NCBI RefSeq assembly: GCF_001006325.2
Contig: NZ_LBIA02000001.1
Coordinates: 2,605,501-2,669,500 of the forward strand
Source: Afipia massiliensis
GTDB taxonomy: Bacteria > Pseudomonadota > Alphaproteobacteria > Rhizobiales > Xanthobacteraceae
DNA: 64,000 nucleotides
Reading direction: 5' to 3'
Part shown: one piece after another, positions 59,290-64,000 of the stretch
How positions within the stretch are numbered: position 1 is the first letter of the stretch
How the letters are laid out: every line of letters begins with the position of its first letter
Made by a program: the position numbers and the translations under genes
The notes under the pieces: model-generated
Told to the model about the DNA's origin: nothing
What the model saw: the letters and a program-made list of their open reading frames with translations, nothing else
Database searches by the model: none

Positions 59290-60570
59290 TCAAAGTAACC
59301 CTGAATCTTCTTCGTCGGCCTTGCGCTTCACGTCGGCAGTCAGGACCTTGCGCTGCCGGGGGATCAGAAAGATCATCGTCGCCGCGCAGGCGAGCGACAG
59401 CGCAACGATGCAGATCGTGAGCGGGAGTGTGCTCCGGAAGTTGCCGCCCAGATACGCGCCGAACTGCGAGCACAGCGAACCGAAACCCATCTGCACAAAG
59501 CCCATCAGCCCGGATGCGGTACCTGCCGCCAGCGGTCTTACACTGATGGCACCTGCTGCCGAATGGGACATCACGAACGCGTTGGCGAACATCACCAGCA
59601 TCTGCGTTCCGAACAGCCAGACCGGCGTTTGATCGAATCCCATCGCAGCCCAGAGCACGTTCAGCAATGCGCCGCCGATCTGGATGGCGAGGCCGAACCA
59701 GATCAACTGGTCGAGCGCGTAACGCTGAGATGCGCGAGCGCTGCTCAGATTTCCGATCAGGAACGCAAATCCGGTGACCGCGAACCACGCGCCATATTCC
59801 GCGGTGGTCCGGCCCATCTGGCTGACCACGAGATAGGGGCCGCCGCCCGCGAACGTGAAGATGATCGACGACGCAAGCACCTGGCACAGCGCGTATCCGA
59901 TATACGCCCTGCTCGAGAGCAGGGCGCGTGCGTCCTTGATGAAGCCGGCGCTATCGCCGTCCGCGGCAAGGCGGCGGGTTTCCGGAAGCCCGAACGCGAT
60001 GATCACCGTGACGAAGATTGATGCTCCCGCCATGGCATAGAAGATCGAGCGCCAGCCGAAACTGGTTTCCAGAAGTCCGCCGATCAGGGGGCTGATCAAT
60101 TGCGCAATCATCATTACGCCGATCACGAGGCTGATCATACCGCCGACGCGCTCGCGCGGGTAGAGGTCGCGGATCACCGCGCGGCTCATCACCATGCCCG
60201 TGGCGCCGCCGACGGCCTGCAGGAAGCGCCCGGCGATCAGTTGCGGCAGTGTCTGCGCGAAAATGCAGACGATGGTCGCCGCCACCATCAGTCCCAGTCC
60301 CGCAAGCAGCACCGGACGCCGTCCGAAGCGATCGGACAGAGGGCCGGTCACCAGCTGCGACATCGCCAGTCCCACCATGAACAGCGAGACATTGAGCTGT
60401 ACGGCCGAGACATCGCTTAGAAATGTCGTCGCTAGGATCGGAAGCGCCGGCACCAGGATGTACAGCGAAATCGGCGCGATACCGTTCATCGCCACCAGCA
60501 GCAGCAGGATTTTCCACGATGCGGGCGTCGCAACTTTTGCGGCTGCGATCTCTATTTTTTCTTCGGTCAC
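59290..60570 (-). CDS. Bcr/CflA-family MFS drug efflux transporter
   Basis: 426 residues with 12 membrane helices. The start LVAMNGIAPISLYILVPALPILAT and the motif-A loop GPLSDRFGRRPVLLAGLG match the Bcr/CflA group, as does LQAVGGATGMVMSRAVIRDLYPRER. It would export small hydrophilic drugs such as bicyclomycin or sulfonamides; the real substrate is unknown. It starts with GTG 60570. The gap of 43 bases to the aminopeptidase gene suggests a two-gene transcript. Confidence 0.92.
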   Translation of the reverse strand: MTEEKIEIAAAKVATPASWKILLLLVAMNGIAPISLYILVPALPILATTFLSDVSAVQLNVSLFMVGLAMSQLVTGPLSDRFGRRPVLLAGLGLMVAATIVCIFAQTLPQLIAGRFLQAVGGATGMVMSRAVIRDLYPRERVGGMISLVIGVMMIAQLISPLIGGLLETSFGWRSIFYAMAGASIFVTVIIAFGLPETRRLAADGDSAGFIKDARALLSSRAYIGYALCQVLASSIIFTFAGGGPYLVVSQMGRTTAEYGAWFAVTGFAFLIGNLSSARASQRYALDQLIWFGLAIQIGGALLNVLWAAMGFDQTPVWLFGTQMLVMFANAFVMSHSAAGAISVRPLAAGTASGLMGFVQMGFGSLCSQFGAYLGGNFRSTLPLTICIVALSLACAATMIFLIPRQRKVLTADVKRKADEEDSGLL

Positions 60571-60613
60571 GTTATCCGGACTCTTTTTCTATCGTCAGCG
60601 TCAGCCCTTGGTG

Positions 60614-62449
60614 TCATCTCGTGTGAGTCATGGGCTCCGTTGCGGCGTCGAGCCAGACTTTCGTGGCTTCATCCACCAGTGGGCGAATCTCGTCGCGCAC
60701 CCGCGCGTGATAGGCGTTGAGCCAGCGCAGTTCCTGCTTGCTGATCCGGTCGGCGTTGATCAGCCGTCGGTCGATCGGCGCGAGCGTCAGGGTCTCAAAC
60801 GCGTTCATCGGCTTTTCCGCACCGTCGATCTTCGCTTCGACCACCAGTTCGAGATTTTCGATGCGGATGCCGAAGGCGTTGGCCTTGTAGTAGCCGGGCT
60901 CGTTGGACAGGATCATGCCGCGCTTGAGCGGCGTGGTTCCGAGCTTTGAAATCCGCGCCGGCCCTTCGTGGACCGACAGATAGCTGCCGACGCCGTGACC
61001 GGTGCCGTGGTCGAAGTCGATGCCGGCATGCCAGAGGAATTGCCGCGCGAAGGCGTCGATCTGCGCGCCGCTGACGCCATCGGGAAACACCGCGCGGGCG
61101 ATGGCGATGTGTCCGCGCAGCACGCGGGTGAAACGGTCGCGCATTTCGTCCGTCGGTTCGCCGATAGCGATGGTGCGGGTGACGTCGGTGGTGCCGTCTT
61201 CGTATTGCGCGCCGGAATCGATCAGCAGAAGGTCGCCCGGTGCGATACGGCGGTTGGATTTTCGCGTCACGCGATAGTGCACGATGGCGCCGTTCGGGCC
61301 GGTGCCGGAAATGGTGGGGAAGGATACGTCCTTCAGCGCGCCGGTCTCGCGGCGAAAGGTTTCCAGCGCCTCGACAGCGTCGATCTCGGTGAGCTTGCCG
61401 GACGGTGCTTCCTGATCGATCCACGCCAGAAATTTTGCCAGCGCCGCGCCGTCGCGCTTGTGCGCCGCGCGGGTGCCGGCGATCTCGGCGGGGTTTTTGA
61501 CCGCCTTGAGCATCGCGACCGGGTCCGACACGCGCACCGGCTTGCCGCCTTCAGCGGCGATCATGCGGCTTAGCGCATCGCCGGCGGTCGCGGTGTCGAG
61601 GCCGATGGCCGCCTTGGTCTGCGCCAGTTCGGCAAGCCGTGGCATCAGGGCCTCCGGCTCTTCGACGCTCGCGTTCTTTTCGAGATGATCGCGCGCGCTG
61701 TTCGAGAGTTTGCGGTGATCGATGAAAATCGTGGCGCGGCCTTCTTTCGGGACCAGCGCATAGGATAACGGCAGCGGTGTGTGCGCGACATCCGCGCCGC
61801 GAATGTTGAAGGTCCATGCCACCGCGTGGGAATCCGACAGCACCAGCGCATCGACGGCGAGCCTGGAGATTTCCTTGCGGATCCGCGCGAGCTTGTCGGC
61901 TTCGCTTTCGCCGGCGAATTGCGCCGGATGAACTTTCACCGCTCCGAGCGGCGGGGTCGGGCGATCCGTCCAGATCGCGTCGACAGGATTGCCGTCGACG
62001 GCGACCAGTTCCGCGCCGGCCTTTTCGCAGGCCCTGGCGAGGCGCTCCGCTGCCGCCGAAGTGTGCAGCCAGGGATCAAATCCGAGGCGGTCGCCCGGCG
62101 CGAGATGCGTCGTCAGCCAGCGCTCAGGGGGTGGTTCGATCAGGGATTCGACGCTCCAGGCGGTCGTATCGACCTGCTTGGCGGCCTGCAGGGTGTACCG
62201 TCCGTCCACGAACACGGCCGCTTTCCCGGTCAGAACGACCGCCAATCCTGCGGAACCAGTAAATCCGGTCAGCCACGCCAACCGCTCGTCGCTAGGCGGC
62301 ACGTATTCATTTTGCTGGCTGTCCGCCCGGGGAATCACGAAGCCCGTGAGCTGCCGGCGCAGCAATTCCTCACGGAAGGCCGACAGCCGCGCAGTCAGCG
62401 CCACGCCGCCTTCAGGCTCTTCGAATGTCTGGAACTGGGCTTCGAACAT
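60614..62449 (-). CDS. Aminopeptidase P family protein (M24B, long form)
   Basis: 611 residues. Removes N-terminal residues ahead of proline. Two creatinase-like N-terminal domains (ADSQQNEYVPPSDERLAWLTGFTGSAG; DALVLSDSHAVAWTFNIRG) precede the pita-bread catalytic domain. Metal ligands are visible in LLIDSGAQYEDGTTDVTRT (two Asp), GTGHGVGSYLSVHEGP (His), NEPGYY and FETLTLAPID (Glu). The three-domain size resembles the eukaryotic XPNPEP1 type rather than E. coli PepP (441 residues). Confidence 0.93.
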   Translation of the reverse strand: MFEAQFQTFEEPEGGVALTARLSAFREELLRRQLTGFVIPRADSQQNEYVPPSDERLAWLTGFTGSAGLAVVLTGKAAVFVDGRYTLQAAKQVDTTAWSVESLIEPPPERWLTTHLAPGDRLGFDPWLHTSAAAERLARACEKAGAELVAVDGNPVDAIWTDRPTPPLGAVKVHPAQFAGESEADKLARIRKEISRLAVDALVLSDSHAVAWTFNIRGADVAHTPLPLSYALVPKEGRATIFIDHRKLSNSARDHLEKNASVEEPEALMPRLAELAQTKAAIGLDTATAGDALSRMIAAEGGKPVRVSDPVAMLKAVKNPAEIAGTRAAHKRDGAALAKFLAWIDQEAPSGKLTEIDAVEALETFRRETGALKDVSFPTISGTGPNGAIVHYRVTRKSNRRIAPGDLLLIDSGAQYEDGTTDVTRTIAIGEPTDEMRDRFTRVLRGHIAIARAVFPDGVSGAQIDAFARQFLWHAGIDFDHGTGHGVGSYLSVHEGPARISKLGTTPLKRGMILSNEPGYYKANAFGIRIENLELVVEAKIDGAEKPMNAFETLTLAPIDRRLINADRISKQELRWLNAYHARVRDEIRPLVDEATKVWLDAATEPMTHTR

Positions 62450-62551
62450 CGGTCAACCTTAAGAGGCGGGGGGTGTGGCGGCAATCGGCGGGGCCGGAAT
62501 GGGGCCGCGCCAATTCGGAATGGCACGATCCGTGCTTTGTAATCACTGCCT

Positions 62552-62658
62552 GCGCATGACCCGCCAAAGTGTGAGCGGTTTGGCGATCAGGTCATGCGCC
62601 ACTCTAAAAGGGAGCGCGATCGGACGCAAAACCGGGTGCCAATTTTGCTGATCGCGCT
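62552..62658. repeat. Two hairpins in the gap between the aminopeptidase gene and the small ORF
   Basis: Hairpin 1 (62552-62599) has outer arms GCGCATGACC / GGTCATGCGC and inner arms CGCCAAA / TTTGGCG. Hairpin 2 (62613-62658) has arms AGCGCGATCGGACGCAAAA / TTTTGCTGATCGCGCT, resembling the hairpin before murE. The rest of the 319-base gap (62450-62768) has no recognised gene; it must contain the aminopeptidase promoter and that of the following small gene. Confidence 0.7.
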
Positions 62659-62768
62659 CTGGAAGGCAATTCTGAGGAACCATTTGAGAGCAACGATGCT
62701 TGAACGGAATGGACCTCGCGGAAACGCGGAGGGGTGTGTTTTTCAACTCAACGACGAGGGGATAGGGC

Positions 62769-62954
62769 ATGCCAGCTTTTATGTTTGAGAAGATTTCGCC
62801 GCCGGCGCATCAGGGCAATATCCCGGCGGTGACGATCAAGGAGCCGCGCGGCGTCATCGTCCAGATGATCGACCGTCTGACGGAAAGCCGGCTGCAGCGG
62901 GAAGCGCGGCGTGCGAGGTCCGACATCACACCCCATCGGATGAAACGGGAATAG
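62769..62954 (+). CDS. Small basic protein of unknown function
   Basis: 61 residues (MPAFMFEKISPPAHQG to ITPHRMKRE), with an amphipathic basic helix in the second half (IVQMIDRLTESRLQREARRARS). ATG 62769 is preceded by GAGGGG with a usable spacing. No signal peptide or membrane segment. Similar short proteins seem typical of Bradyrhizobium relatives, as far as I recall. The gene is flanked by repeats on both sides. Confidence 0.6.
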   Translation: MPAFMFEKISPPAHQGNIPAVTIKEPRGVIVQMIDRLTESRLQREARRARSDITPHRMKRE

Positions 62955-62986
62955 ATGACCCGGCAGCAAATTGCTTAATCCAATTT

Positions 62987-63078
62987 CGTCATGCCAGCGC
63001 TTGTCGCGGGCATCCACGTCTTGGCGAGGCGACGTTGGATCAAAAGACGTGGATGGCCGGGACGAGCCCGGCCATGAC
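62987..63078. repeat. CGTCATGCCCG-type palindromic repeat
   Basis: Ends CGTCATGCCAGCG and GCCCGGCCATGACAG, with cores GGGCATCCACGTC and GACGTGGATGGCCGG; same family as 3988-4074 and 42178-42264. Lies between the convergent small ORF and prmA. Confidence 0.8.
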
Positions 63079-63110
63079 AGTGTGTTGTTTCTGCTCCTCA
63101 ATTCAAGAGA

Positions 63111-63995
63111 TCAGCGCCGTTGCATCAAGAGGCTGCTCCAGTTCTCGATCTGGATTCGCTTGAGCAGCTTCAGCCCCGCGCCGCTATAGGCGGCAACCAC
63201 GCTGCTCGCCTGATGTGGCAGCAATCCCGACAAGATGACAAAACCCTGCGGAGCCAGGTGCGCCGCCAGCGCGGGCGCTAGCTGCCGCAGAGGATTGGCG
63301 AGGATGTTCGCCAGCACCAGGCCGAACGGGCCGTTGGCGGCAAAATGCGGCGACTGAAACCCGGTCGCATGGACAGCCTGGACCAGATTTCCGACGCCGT
63401 TGAGATGGGCGTTCTCGCGCGCCACGATCACCGAGCGCGGATCGATGTCGCTCGCCAGCACGCGCCGCCGCAGCGCCTTGGCGGCGGCGATAGCGAGGAC
63501 GCCGGTCCCTGAGCCGAGGTCGAGGATGCGTTTGGGCGTGCGCTGGTGCAGCACCTGATCGAGCAGCAACAGGCAGCCCCGCGTGGTGCCGTGGTGGCCG
63601 GTGCCGAATGCCAGCGCGGCCTCGATTTCGATTCCAAGTTTATTGACCGGCACCCGGTCGCGGTCGTGGCTGCCGTGGACGACGAAACGTCCGGCGCTGA
63701 CCGGGACCAGATCCGCGAGGCTCGCCTTCACCCAGTCCTTTGTTTCGACCTTGCTGAAGACGATGGACTTCGCTGCCGCTTCCCCTGCCGTGTCGGTCAC
63801 CAGCGCACGGATCACGTCCTCGTCCGGGGCCTCGGCGAAATGCATGGTGACGTCCCAGCGGCCGCCGGCCGCCTCGAAGGCGGCAATCGCCAGGTCGTGG
63901 CTGGGGTAGCTCTCGGTGATGATATCCACAACGCGACTGGCCGTACGCTCGTCGCCGATGGCGAAGGTGGCCTGGGTCGCGGGCGAGGGGGACAA
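63111..63995 (-). CDS. prmA: Ribosomal protein L11 methyltransferase PrmA (5' end uncertain)
   Basis: 294 residues from the TTG at 63995. An N-terminal L11-recognition domain is followed by an AdoMet domain: EIEAALAFGTGHHGTTRGCL, RILDLGSGTGVLAIAAAK, ASDIDPRSVIVARENAHLNG and VLANILANPLRQLAP. It trimethylates ribosomal protein L11. No ATG or GTG is available before the window ends, and the frame stays open to position 64000, so the true start may lie outside. Confidence 0.92.
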   Translation of the reverse strand: MSPSPATQATFAIGDERTASRVVDIITESYPSHDLAIAAFEAAGGRWDVTMHFAEAPDEDVIRALVTDTAGEAAAKSIVFSKVETKDWVKASLADLVPVSAGRFVVHGSHDRDRVPVNKLGIEIEAALAFGTGHHGTTRGCLLLLDQVLHQRTPKRILDLGSGTGVLAIAAAKALRRRVLASDIDPRSVIVARENAHLNGVGNLVQAVHATGFQSPHFAANGPFGLVLANILANPLRQLAPALAAHLAPQGFVILSGLLPHQASSVVAAYSGAGLKLLKRIQIENWSSLLMQRR

Positions 63996-64000
63996 TGAAT

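Overview
The window is chromosomal DNA of a GC-rich alphaproteobacterium, most likely in the Bradyrhizobiaceae/Nitrobacteraceae (Bradyrhizobium, Afipia, Rhodopseudomonas and relatives). The reasons are the gene order around the division and cell-wall (dcw) cluster, the DNPR-type MurE, the LDIPAFLRR tail of FtsZ, the many short palindromic repeats of the CGTCATGCCCG and GCAATGAC types, and the protein sequences overall. No tRNA, rRNA, CRISPR array, transposase or phage gene was seen. Genus-level placement is inference.

Left part (1-10.1 kb): the AT-richer end of an unknown membrane-associated protein at the edge; then a leftward thiamin operon read thiO-thiS-thiG-thiE-thiC plus a small secreted protein, headed by a TPP riboswitch whose 3' end carries the thiO ribosome-binding site; then three tandem, four-base-overlapping paralogues of a polytopic GT-C-like membrane protein.

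Middle part (10.1-30.5 kb): accessory and envelope genes. These are a lytic transglycosylase, a DUF4403 protein, a FecR-domain protein with a PGQ-rich repeat tail, a persulfide dioxygenase-rhodanese fusion, a 27-residue membrane peptide and an extensin-like lipoprotein. A TetR regulator stands divergent to an EmrAB-type efflux pair, with a 43-base palindrome between them. A thiolase-like/DUF35 pair lacks the classical thiolase cysteine. A possible leader peptide precedes an ABC exporter. A FecR protein is followed by a CHASE2-cyclase, then a LysM protein, the RNase P RNA gene and a peptidoglycan amidase. Two composite double-hairpin repeats in opposite orientation bracket 12.7-17.2 kb.

Right part (31-54 kb): the dcw cluster reads rightward: rsmH-ftsL-ftsI-murE-murF-mraY-murD-ftsW-murG-(LysR/MFS insertion)-murC-murB-(reverse DUF4239 gene)-ddl-ftsQ-ftsA-ftsZ-lpxC. 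It is followed by bamD, recN and ligA. Together these genes supply peptidoglycan precursors, the divisome core, lipid A commitment and outer-membrane assembly. Many adjacent genes share ATGA stop/start overlaps.

Right end (59-64 kb): a Bcr/CflA-type MFS transporter, a long-form aminopeptidase P, a small conserved-looking protein and prmA, the last running up to the window edge.

The strongest unexplained signals are the inverted pair of composite double hairpins, the triplicated GT-C-like genes, the Cys-less thiolase/DUF35 pair, the leader ORF with hairpins ahead of the ABC exporter, and a palindrome embedded in RNase P RNA. None amounts to a proven new system.
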